From positions 6,256-19,325 of the forward strand of contig DDSI01000088.1 in the NCBI GenBank assembly GCA_002343335.1: a stretch of DNA of 13,070 bases, read 5' to 3'. Of this stretch, positions 1 to 6,284 are shown piece by piece. Within the stretch, counting starts at the first letter, position 1; every line of letters begins with the position of its first letter. Under the pieces are notes generated by a model. It had not been told where the DNA came from. It was given only the letters and a program-made list of their open reading frames with translations, and ran no database searches. Source of the stretch: Bacteriovoracaceae bacterium UBA2394 (GTDB lineage: Bacteria; Bdellovibrionota; UBA2394). A program made the translations under genes and the position numbers.

Positions 1-582
1 TAAAAATGTATCGCCAGGCGTGCGTTTGTTAAAATCCTCGGCCAATTGAGCGCTCAAAGTGGCCCATTCCGCACTGGCAATTCGGTCTCCAATCCCCCGG
101 TCCGCCAAGATGAACACTCCATGCTCGAGTTCGGAAATGAAAATCAAAACGCCGGTCCGCTCGTGAGTGGAGAACACCTCTTGTCGCATAAAAGCTCGGT
201 GGGCCGCTTCTTCCACTTCGGCTCTCTTTAAAGCGGTGGGGAGTACCCATCGCAATATGGGTTCAAATGTAAGTAGTGATGCAACGAATGCTCCGGCACC
301 CACGCTCCATACCAAATTCCAAAGGACGAGAGAACCCGGCAGACTCGTCAATGCTACGAACAAGACAAATGTGAAGGCCACCGTCACCGCGGAGCGAAAG
401 GTGATGTAATCAGAACTTCGTGTGGCTAGGACGGGCACGAATTCAACGGAGCTATACTTTTCCAACTCGGAGATCTTCGATTCAATCTTCTTCATGAAAT
501 CGAGCGTGATTCTCTCATGTCGCTCTTCCGCTTTCTTTTGCCGCTGTTTTTTTTCTGGCTGTTTTTCTTCTACTTTCATCAT
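1..582 (-). CDS. TPM-domain membrane protein, partial (C-terminus off left edge)
   Basis: This reading frame starts at ATG 582 (or the adjacent ATG 579) and stays open to the window edge, giving 194 residues without a stop. The first ~45 residues are charged, Lys/Glu/Gln-rich and probably coiled. Two hydrophobic segments follow at about 65-82 and 88-105. After them comes the conserved second half of a TPM (YgcG/TPM_phosphatase) domain, with TGVLIFISELEHGV at 143-156, then ADRGIGDRI and an AEW...L.AQLA...F helix. The TPM domain is thus preceded by a membrane hairpin and has no signal peptide. It is the third gene of the lemA operon, 43 bp after the first TPM gene. AGG lies 3 nt before the first ATG and 6 nt before the second, so 579 is a fair alternative start. 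The molecular function of TPM proteins in bacteria is poorly defined; the family name is sure, the role is not. Confidence 0.85.
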   Translation of the reverse strand, partial: MMKVEEKQPEKKQRQKKAEERHERITLDFMKKIESKISELEKYSSVEFVPVLATRSSDYITFRSAVTVAFTFVLFVALTSLPGSLVLWNLVWSVGAGAFVASLLTFEPILRWVLPTALKRAEVEEAAHRAFMRQEVFSTHERTGVLIFISELEHGVFILADRGIGDRIASAEWATLSAQLAEDFNKRTPGDTFL

Positions 583-625
583 CGACCTAACTCTTTGTAT
601 TCAAACTTTCTGACGCCTTCAACAT

Positions 626-1438
626 TTACCATCCACCGGTCGCGCCGCCGCCGCCAAATCGGCCACCGCCTCCGCTCCATCCACCGCCGCCGCCCCAGCT
701 GCTACCGCCTCCACCTCCCCATGAAGAACCGCGGCCCCATGTCGAACCGGACGAGTAAGAAGTCCACCCGCCTCGCCCGCGTCTAAAGCCGCTCAGCGCT
801 CCAAAAAATGGAAGTAAGAAAAACATCAAAAGAAACGCAACCACGATGAGCCAAATTACCCACTTTGGATCTGAGGATACCGGTAAATATTCTTCGGAGT
901 TTCCAACGCGTCCCCCAGCAAGTTGAAATATTTCTACGGAAGCTTGGCGCAATCCTTCGTAGAAATTGCCGGACTGAAATGCGGGCCGGATGATGTGATC
1001 AATAATTCGTCCTGCCGTCACATCGGGAATCGCTCCGCTAAGTCCAGTGCCGACATCGAATCGCGTTTGTCGTTCCTTCACTGCAATGAGAAGGAGAACG
1101 CCATTGTCCGTCTGTTCTGATCCCAAAGCCCAGTTGTTCGCAGCGCGCGTTCCCAGGCGTTCAATTGGCTCGCCGTTCAATTCTTTAACGATCCAAATCT
1201 GAAACTGGACGGTTTGAGAAATCGTCTTCAAAAATCCATTGAGTGCTTCGCGTTCCTTCGCAGGGAGAAGATTCGCTTCATCCATGACGGGCGCGGTGAG
1301 AGGCGGGATCGCGCGCTCGACGGCAGCATGAAGTGCAAATAAACTTTGAGCTCCCCAAAAAACGAGAGCGAGCGCTAAGGAATTAAAACTTAACTGGTTA
1401 AAATTTGACGGCTGGCGCCTTCTTAATATCTTGTTCAT
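626..1438 (-). CDS. YgcG-type TPM-domain protein with glycine-rich C-terminus
   Basis: A 270-residue exported membrane protein. An Arg-rich start (MNKILRRRQ) and a hydrophobic stretch ending near LFALHAA look like a signal peptide or N-terminal anchor. The TPM domain spans roughly residues 45-175 and contains VMDEANLLP, TDNGVLLLIAVKERQTRFDVGTGL and GNFYEGL. One transmembrane helix at about 193-216 (WVIWLIVVAFLLMFFLLPFF) follows, then an Arg/Gly/Ser/Trp tail ending in a run of glycines and ATGGW. TPM, one helix, then a Gly-rich tail is the usual layout of YgcG-like proteins encoded beside lemA. A GTG at 1447 would add three residues; I prefer ATG 1438, although no strong Shine-Dalgarno is visible for either. 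The start lies 41 bp inside lemA, which suggests translational coupling. The family role is unclear; involvement in envelope or membrane stress is inference. Confidence 0.88.
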   Translation of the reverse strand: MNKILRRRQPSNFNQLSFNSLALALVFWGAQSLFALHAAVERAIPPLTAPVMDEANLLPAKEREALNGFLKTISQTVQFQIWIVKELNGEPIERLGTRAANNWALGSEQTDNGVLLLIAVKERQTRFDVGTGLSGAIPDVTAGRIIDHIIRPAFQSGNFYEGLRQASVEIFQLAGGRVGNSEEYLPVSSDPKWVIWLIVVAFLLMFFLLPFFGALSGFRRGRGGWTSYSSGSTWGRGSSWGGGGGSSWGGGGGWSGGGGRFGGGGATGGW

Positions 1439-1985
1439 TTTCCACACTAAACTGGGGCTTCTTTTCGAAATGGAAGAGGATCTTGTTCGTTAAGCTCGTT
1501 GGAAATACCGTCACTAAATTATTAAATTGATTCACCGACTCGATATATTGCTCACGCGCATAATTAATTCGATTTTCGGTACCTTCCAATTGAACCTGAA
1601 GATCTCGAAAATTCTGGTTTGCTTTCAGGTTCGGATATTGTTCTGCAACAACCATCAATCGGGATAATGCGCCCGTCAATTGACCTTGAGCCCTTTGAAA
1701 CTCTGCCATTTTCTCCGGAGTAAGATCATTGGCGTTTACCTGAACTTGGGTGGCAGAAGCTCGCGCCTTAATGACGTTCTCTAGCGTTTCCTTTTCATGC
1801 TTGGCATAGCCCTTCACTACCTCGACGAGGTTCGGGATGAGATCAGCTCGACGTTGATACTGGCTAAGGACATCTGCCCAGCGCGCTTCGACGGCATTGT
1901 TGGATTGAGGAATCGATTGCACCCCACAGCCTGACAGGAGCGAAGTAATGAACAATAATGAGAGAATCCGTAAGGAATTTTTCAT
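1398..1985 (-). CDS. lemA: LemA family lipoprotein
   Basis: 195 residues. The N-terminus MKNSLRILSLLFITSLLSGC is a lipoprotein signal with lipobox LLSGC, so the mature protein should begin at Cys20 and be lipid-anchored. The body is a helical LemA domain with hallmark stretches: AVEARWADVLSQYQRRADLIPNLV, VKGYAKHEKETLENV.KARA, YPNLKANQNF, LQ.QLEGTENRI..AREQY and V..FN......FP. Length is normal for the family. LemA proteins are commonly encoded next to TPM-domain proteins, as here, where two follow on the same strand. Many LemA proteins have an N-terminal transmembrane helix; this one has the lipoprotein form instead. It is first in its operon and divergent from the dehydrogenase gene across 59 bp. 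The family assignment is secure; the biochemical function is not established. Confidence 0.95.
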   Translation of the reverse strand: MKNSLRILSLLFITSLLSGCGVQSIPQSNNAVEARWADVLSQYQRRADLIPNLVEVVKGYAKHEKETLENVIKARASATQVQVNANDLTPEKMAEFQRAQGQLTGALSRLMVVAEQYPNLKANQNFRDLQVQLEGTENRINYAREQYIESVNQFNNLVTVFPTSLTNKILFHFEKKPQFSVENEQDIKKAPAVKF

Positions 1986-2044
1986 GCGAGAAATTTAGTC
2001 GAAAAGCTCTTTCAAATCGATGGGAGAATGGCAATATCCGACCC
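1986..2044. promoter_or_regulatory. divergent promoter region, lemA / SDR
   Basis: The 59 bp between the two divergent starts must contain or overlap promoters for both lemA and the dehydrogenase gene. TTGAAA followed by TAAATT on the lemA side have only ~12 bp between them, too short for a standard sigma-70 promoter. No strong Shine-Dalgarno precedes the dehydrogenase ATG. The location follows from gene layout, not from a recognised motif. Confidence 0.4.
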
Positions 2045-2803
2045 ATGACTTTAGGTGGCAAAATTGCAGTCGTTACAGGCGCTAGCGCCGGCATTGGTTA
2101 CGAAACCGCGGTCGCTTTAGCGGCGGATGGCGTGCGCGTGTTTGCGGTTGCCCGTCGTGCGGATAAATTGCAGGCTCTTCAACAGCGGTATCCCCAGCTG
2201 ATCCATCCCGTGGTGCAAGACATTCGGGATAAAAATCTATCCGCGCTAAGAGATATCGCGGGATCTCACTCGGTCGATATTCTCGTCAATAATGCAGGTC
2301 TTGCAAAAGGACGCGACGCAGTTCAATCGGCGACGATTGAAGACATTACGGAAATGTTTGAAACAAATGTCGCGGCGCTCATTCGAGTCACCAAGGTTTT
2401 TCTGTCCGATATGTTGGAGAGAAAGTCGGGCGACATCATCAACATTGGATCCGTCGCGGGTCTTCACGCCTACCCAGGCGGCTCGATGTACTGTGCAACC
2501 AAGGCGGCCGTACACATGATGAGCGACGGTTGGCGAATGGAACTTCTTGGAAAGGGAATTCGCGTGACAGAAATTTTGCCAGGCATGGCGGAGACTGAAT
2601 TCAGCCAGGTTCGTTTTGGCGGAAATTCAGAGCTCTCCAGGAAAACTTATGAAGGAATGCGACCTTTAAAAGGCGCGGATATCGCTGAAGCAATCCTCTG
2701 GTCGCTGAAGCGCCCGCCGCATGTGAATATTCAATCTTTATTGATTATGCCGACGGATCAGGGGGGTGTCGGATTTGTACACCGAGAACCCATAGGCAAA
2801 TAA
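2045..2803 (+). CDS. YdfG-like NADP-dependent short-chain dehydrogenase
   Basis: 252 residues, a complete classical SDR. The Rossmann glycine motif TGASAGIG is at 11-18, NNAG at 82-85, and the catalytic Ser136, Tyr149 and Lys153 lie in IGSVAGLHAYPGGSMYCATK. Arg37-Arg38 after the second strand favours NADP(H). The C-terminal pattern (ILPGMAETEFSQVRF, HVNIQSLLIMPTDQ, HRE) closely resembles E. coli YdfG, an NADP-dependent 3-hydroxy acid (serine/allo-threonine) dehydrogenase also linked to malonic semialdehyde reduction. The true substrate here cannot be read from sequence. The frame is open back to an ATG at 1958, but those 29 residues overlap lemA and lack SDR character, so ATG 2045, which starts MTLGGKIAVVTG, is chosen. 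No strong ribosome binding site precedes it. It converges on the next gene with a 10-bp gap. Confidence 0.93.
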   Translation: MTLGGKIAVVTGASAGIGYETAVALAADGVRVFAVARRADKLQALQQRYPQLIHPVVQDIRDKNLSALRDIAGSHSVDILVNNAGLAKGRDAVQSATIEDITEMFETNVAALIRVTKVFLSDMLERKSGDIINIGSVAGLHAYPGGSMYCATKAAVHMMSDGWRMELLGKGIRVTEILPGMAETEFSQVRFGGNSELSRKTYEGMRPLKGADIAEAILWSLKRPPHVNIQSLLIMPTDQGGVGFVHREPIGK

Positions 2804-2813
2804 ATCAGTCAAA

Positions 2814-4334
2814 TTATGAAACCCAACTCCAATTGATGTCGGGTGAATTCATATTTTTTCGGTATTGAGCAGCCGAATTTGCTATCGCGAATCGCGTATT
2901 TTCTTGAGGAAGTGGAGGAAGGGCTGGAACTCCTTGAAGGGGTCGCGGAATTTCTCTCGATGCGATGTTTAAGTTCTTAGCTGGTTCCTTAGCCTGTTCT
3001 ATTTCCACCTTTGAAATCGTCGGAGGTTCCGATTCTTTGGTGTCTTCAAGGCGTCTCCACACTCGGAGGGTTTTCGTGGTTGCAACTGAAGGTTGAACAA
3101 AGGCGCTTTCAATATAACCTGCGATGATCTGTACTCGCTGTAGAAATGAAAAATTGTTCGCAAGAGATCGAAGGGGTTCCACTAAATGAGATCGAATCCA
3201 ACTTTGAAAGCCTGACATCGTGCTGCTCCTCAGTTGTGCGCTGCCTTCAGTCATGGAAAGGGCGGGACTGATGATCGTCGAACCCGCGTTCGCGATGAAG
3301 CTCCCGTTCGAGAGACCTCCTGCCACCTGGAATTCTACAGCCGATGACCCTGATTTGATTTCGGAAGTGTCGGCAGCGATGTAATCCGTACTGGCGGTAG
3401 AGCCTCCAGGAGATGTCGCGTCATTTGAGGTCGTGGAACTATTCGACGAGTTTGAATCGCTCATTGCTGAAAGAGATTCGCTTCCCGCGCCTCCGTCAGC
3501 AAACTCAGCAGAATTGGGATTGAGCAAAAAACTTTGAGAAAAATCGACATTCGAATTCGCCGGTAATGCATTGGCCGTAGGCGTTGAACGAGTCCCACTT
3601 GAAGAATTGGCCTGAGCAAATGACTTTTTACCCTTCACCATTCCTCCCAGAAAAAAACTCAACTCGCTTTCTTCATCCTCAAGAGTGAAATCGAAGCTTT
3701 TCTCTCGGGGCGAATGAGGAGCTGCTTCATTCGATTTCAAATCCAACTTTAGGGGCGTCACGGATTCCAACAACGCCGTCAAGGCGGGACGGTAGGACTC
3801 TGCCGTTCCCGTCGAAAGCGTTTTGGCGGGCGCGGGTGGAGCGATCGTTTCTGAATGGTTTGTTAGTTCTGTCTTAGGCGATTCAATTTTAGGCGCTTCT
3901 GTTTTCGTTTCTGATGTAGCGACTTTGGCGGTTTCAACTTTGGCGGTCGCCGGTGTGGACAACTCAAGGTCTTCAGACGTATCGGTCCCTTTCATGTAGG
4001 AACAAAATGCACCGACGCAAGTATCGAAAGTCTCTTTTCCGGCTTTCGCAACTTCATTGGCAACGTTGGTAACCTGGTCCGAAGTCAGCGTATCGGAACC
4101 CCCTGGGGCGAGAATTTCGTCGAGCTTGAGAGACGTATTCGTCCAGATACTTTTCAAATCGGATTGAAGTTCTTTTCCCGAATCTGACTGCAAGAATTTC
4201 TGAACGGCACAGACCCCTTTGACCGTCGCGACGGGTCCCGGAAGAATCGCCGCCGCTTGAGCACGAACCGAGGACGAGTCGATGACCAAGATAGGAATAA
4301 GAGCGCTAAAAAATTTAAGAAATCTCCACATCAT
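2814..4334 (-). CDS. secreted Ser/Thr-rich protein of unknown function
   Basis: 506 residues that I do not recognise. An N-terminal signal peptide is clear (MMWRFLKFFSALIPILVIDSSSVRAQA; probable cleavage after VRA). A short ordered region of about 100 residues follows with three cysteines (Cys42, Cys106, Cys111) in GVCAVQKFL and DTCVGAFCSYM. Next is a Lys/Thr/Glu/Pro linker with near-repeats (AKVETAKVATSETKTEAPKIESPKTE), then a long Ser/Asn/Thr/Gly-rich low-complexity middle. The C-terminal ~150 residues look more ordered (SWIRSHLVEPLRSL, RVQIIAGYIESAF), followed by a Pro-rich stretch and an aromatic end (NWSWVS). A TTG at 4367 would add 11 residues, but ATG 4334 (or 4331) has AAGG 8 nt upstream and starts at the signal peptide. 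It lies downstream of the acyltransferase pair across a 201-bp gap, so it may have its own control. Adhesin, spacer or matrix-like roles are guesses. Confidence 0.8.
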   Translation of the reverse strand: MMWRFLKFFSALIPILVIDSSSVRAQAAAILPGPVATVKGVCAVQKFLQSDSGKELQSDLKSIWTNTSLKLDEILAPGGSDTLTSDQVTNVANEVAKAGKETFDTCVGAFCSYMKGTDTSEDLELSTPATAKVETAKVATSETKTEAPKIESPKTELTNHSETIAPPAPAKTLSTGTAESYRPALTALLESVTPLKLDLKSNEAAPHSPREKSFDFTLEDEESELSFFLGGMVKGKKSFAQANSSSGTRSTPTANALPANSNVDFSQSFLLNPNSAEFADGGAGSESLSAMSDSNSSNSSTTSNDATSPGGSTASTDYIAADTSEIKSGSSAVEFQVAGGLSNGSFIANAGSTIISPALSMTEGSAQLRSSTMSGFQSWIRSHLVEPLRSLANNFSFLQRVQIIAGYIESAFVQPSVATTKTLRVWRRLEDTKESEPPTISKVEIEQAKEPAKNLNIASREIPRPLQGVPALPPLPQENTRFAIANSAAQYRKNMNSPDINWSWVS

Positions 4335-4535
4335 GGGGTCTGCCTTGCTGTGTTGTTTCAATTGCAAGGAGGAGGCCGTTCAGGACCCTTAAAAGGGGCT
4401 ATAATTGGCTTTAAACGCACTTCCAGAGCTGGGGAGATTTTGCAATGGGACAGCGATCTCCCATTTTGAGGCAAGGCCGTCGCATCTTTTCACTAGAGTC
4501 AATGAAGCGTATAGCACCGCCGAAATCGCGAATAT
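4335..4535. other. 201-bp intergenic region with leader hairpins
   Basis: This is the largest gene-free interval in the window, between the OlsA-like stop and the start of the secreted protein. It holds no convincing ORF. It does contain the overlapping inverted repeats at 4432-4465 and a short repeat, CCCTT-AA-AAGGG, at 4386-4397 (plus-strand orientation). An A/T-rich ATTATA near 4402-4407, read on minus, could be a -10 element, but no matching -35 was found. A 5' leader or separate promoter for the downstream secreted protein is likely but not demonstrated. Confidence 0.5.
4432..4465 (-). promoter_or_regulatory. two mutually exclusive hairpins (attenuator-like)
   Basis: Read on the minus strand, AATGGGA (4459-4465) can pair with TCCCATT (4444-4450), a perfect 7-bp stem with an 8-nt loop. 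Alternatively GGGAGAT (4456-4462) can pair with ATCTCCC (4432-4438), another perfect 7-bp stem with a 17-nt loop. Both use the same GGGA, so only one can form. The element lies about 100 nt upstream of the secreted-protein start and about 70 nt after the OlsA-like stop. It has no U-tract on minus; on plus the first hairpin is followed by only TT. It could be a switch, an mRNA-stability element, or chance. Confidence 0.35.
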
Positions 4536-5342
4536 TTAGGCCGCCACAGGATGAAAATTGGCGGAGATTTTTTCATGAACAGTCCGAGCGATAGTGCGTG
4601 TGCAAGATGAGTTATCGACGGGAAGCTCGTCTAAAACCTTTACTCGAATGCTTAGACTTTCCAAACTGCAGAGTCGCCACAGGTGCGCGACAAATTCCAT
4701 ATCCCCGTAATAGAAAATGGAATCGCGAACTTCTCGATTTAAACTCTCTCCGTTGGCCGCGTCGTAGTTGATCACGATCGGTAAAATATTCATCTGCGCG
4801 TGAAGTGCAGCTTCAAGAAGTCCCCGTCGAAACGGAAGTACTTGTTCGCCATTAGAAGTTGTTGCTTCTGGAAACACCGTGACATTCGACCCCTTTCTTA
4901 AGGTGGTGGCCGCTTCCTTGATTTCCTGAAGCAACCGTGAAGGACTTCGTCGCTCCACAAATAAACTTCCGCCTGCTGCCGCAATAGGGCCCAGAAAAGT
5001 TTTCTGAAGTTCTACGGAGGTTACGAAGCAGGACGGAATAATGGAGGAGATCGCCCAGATATCCACATAGGAAAGATGATTCGAGACGATCATGTAGTTC
5101 TTCTGCGCGTCGGGTCGGCGTTCAGGATTTTCAAGCGTCACAGTCATGCGCAATCCTTGTAACATCCATCGGCTAAAAAAGGCGGTGACGTGAATGAGGC
5201 GCGACCGCCTCACGCCGGGCTCGCGAGAAAAGAGCCCGACGATTTTCGCAGTGATCATGTAGGTGCTCAAAACGAGAATAATAAAGAGAATTCGAATGAT
5301 GGGTCGAAGCCAGGTCGCCGCGTAATTCAAATGCACGCTCAT
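4536..5342 (-). CDS. 1-acyl-glycerol-3-phosphate / lyso-ornithine lipid acyltransferase (PlsC/OlsA-like)
   Basis: 268 residues. An N-terminal hydrophobic segment (about 15-37) anchors it to the inner membrane. The acyltransferase domain has the catalytic NHxxxxD box as NHLSYVD (His89, Asp94), a LFVERRS block at 127-133 and the FPEATTS block at 157-163, followed by LPFRRG at 169-174. These are hallmarks of the LPLAT/PlsC family, which moves an acyl chain from acyl-ACP or acyl-CoA onto a lysolipid hydroxyl. Its start overlaps the stop of the upstream OlsB-like gene in an ATGA, so the two are translationally coupled. In ornithine lipid synthesis OlsB N-acylates ornithine and OlsA adds the second, ester-linked chain. 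That pairing makes an OlsA role more likely than housekeeping PlsC, but sequence alone does not settle the acceptor. Confidence 0.88.
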   Translation of the reverse strand: MSVHLNYAATWLRPIIRILFIILVLSTYMITAKIVGLFSREPGVRRSRLIHVTAFFSRWMLQGLRMTVTLENPERRPDAQKNYMIVSNHLSYVDIWAISSIIPSCFVTSVELQKTFLGPIAAAGGSLFVERRSPSRLLQEIKEAATTLRKGSNVTVFPEATTSNGEQVLPFRRGLLEAALHAQMNILPIVINYDAANGESLNREVRDSIFYYGDMEFVAHLWRLCSLESLSIRVKVLDELPVDNSSCTRTIARTVHEKISANFHPVAA

Positions 5343-6184
5343 CCGCGATATTTCCTTTCGTATGATTTATTCATCCGCTCTGAATCCAAAACTGTTAGAT
5401 AGTCGATACACCGAAAATCTTTGTCGAACGCAGGTTCTCCGGCCAGCCGTGCTCCAGCTTTCACGTATACTTGCACGAGGGGAGGGAGAAGGTCAGCCGC
5501 AGCCGCATCGACCGGAGGCTGCCCTCCGAGTGGTTTGAACTCTAAAAAATCCATTTTGAATTCCTTTTGAACGCCCGTCTTGTATTCGTCCGTCCAAAAT
5601 TCTTGAGATTCAACAAATTTGCAGAGTTTCAGAATATCTTGCACGGAGGTAATCTTCACGCTTGCACACCCAAACAGAAATCTTGAGCTGGTGCGCTCCA
5701 TGTAATTCATCACACCTCGCCATAGTAGCGAAATGACGATTCCGTTTCGGTAATCCTTATGAATACATGCTCGGCCCAGTTCCAGTTTATTTCCCGGCAA
5801 GCTAAAGAAATTTTCTAGGGCGAATTCATTTTCGGAATAAAATGATTTCGAGAAAAGATTGGAAATGAGTCGATAGGTTCCAACGAGTTTGTTCTTTCGC
5901 TTGTCGATGATAATCAAGTGATCACAAATAAAATCGTAACGATCGATATCAATTCTCACAGGATTGTTTTTGTTCAAACCCTCTTTCATGAATATTTCGT
6001 AGCGAAGTCTTAGTACTTCTTCGAACTCTGCGCGACTATCTGCGGTCTTAACGAGGTAGTGAGCGGTATCGACGCTGAGATCGAGATGCGGATTGAAATT
6101 TGCCTTTCGATTTTGTTTCACATGGTAGGAGACGTAAGAGCGATCTACAAAGTTTCGGATATTTTCAATTGATTGTGCCAACAT
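5339..6184 (-). CDS. OlsB-like L-ornithine N-alpha-acyltransferase (GNAT fold)
   Basis: 281 residues, soluble, no signal peptide. The core resembles OlsB and the 'putative hemolysin' acyltransferases related to acyl-homoserine-lactone synthases: LRLRYEIFMKEG at 58-69, the DHLIIIDKRKNKLVGTYRL strand pair near 88-106, SENEFALENF, LELGRACIHKDYRNGIVISLLWRG, FLFGCASVKI, and a C-terminal LPPLVQVYVKAGARL...AFDKDFRCIDYLTVL. OlsB transfers a 3-hydroxyacyl chain from ACP to the alpha-amino group of ornithine to make lyso-ornithine lipid. The related GlsB uses glycine, so the amino acid here is uncertain. A GTG at 6190 lies inside the Shine-Dalgarno; ATG 6184 has AAGGGGG at ideal spacing and is chosen. 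The 3' end overlaps the OlsA-like gene by 4 bp. The upstream fabD transcript ends at a terminator, so this pair probably has its own promoter, which I could not place. Confidence 0.83.
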   Translation of the reverse strand: MLAQSIENIRNFVDRSYVSYHVKQNRKANFNPHLDLSVDTAHYLVKTADSRAEFEEVLRLRYEIFMKEGLNKNNPVRIDIDRYDFICDHLIIIDKRKNKLVGTYRLISNLFSKSFYSENEFALENFFSLPGNKLELGRACIHKDYRNGIVISLLWRGVMNYMERTSSRFLFGCASVKITSVQDILKLCKFVESQEFWTDEYKTGVQKEFKMDFLEFKPLGGQPPVDAAAADLLPPLVQVYVKAGARLAGEPAFDKDFRCIDYLTVLDSERMNKSYERKYRG

Positions 6185-6189
6185 GAGCA

Positions 6190-6196
6190 CCCCCTT
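6190..6196 (-). promoter_or_regulatory. strong Shine-Dalgarno of the OlsB-like gene
   Basis: AAGGGGG on the minus strand lies 5 nt before ATG 6184. It sets the start, because the in-frame GTG at 6190 falls on the last G of this motif and so cannot use it. Confidence 0.75.
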
Positions 6197-6254
6197 AGCC
6201 CCATTCTACGGCGGGCAGAGCGTCAAAAGATTCAACGTGGGGTTAAGTGTTGCT

Positions 6255-6284
6255 AAGAATAAAGGGAGCTTTTGTTAAGCTCCC
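6255..6284 (-). terminator. intrinsic terminator of fabD
   Basis: On the minus strand an 8-bp perfect stem GGGAGCTT / AAGCTCCC (6277-6284 with 6264-6271) encloses the 5-nt loop AACAA and is followed by TTTATTCTT. The fabD stop codon TAA (6275-6277) sits at the stem-loop junction, so the left arm is the last coding sequence of fabD. It separates the protease-fabD unit from the OlsB/OlsA-like unit. Confidence 0.85.

Noticed and set aside
641..730. GC-rich repetitive stretch resembling a repeat or small array
   Set aside because: It is the codon pattern of the Gly-rich tail of the TPM protein (GGN/TGG codons on minus), not an independent repeat element or CRISPR.
1958..2044. 29-residue N-terminal extension of the dehydrogenase
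   Set aside because: It overlaps the start of lemA on the other strand and precedes the conserved SDR start; ATG 2045 gives the normal family N-terminus.
4386..4397. CCCTT-AA-AAGGG as a terminator or operator
   Set aside because: A 5-bp stem with a 2-nt loop cannot form a stable hairpin, and there is no T-tract; as an operator it is too short to claim on its own.
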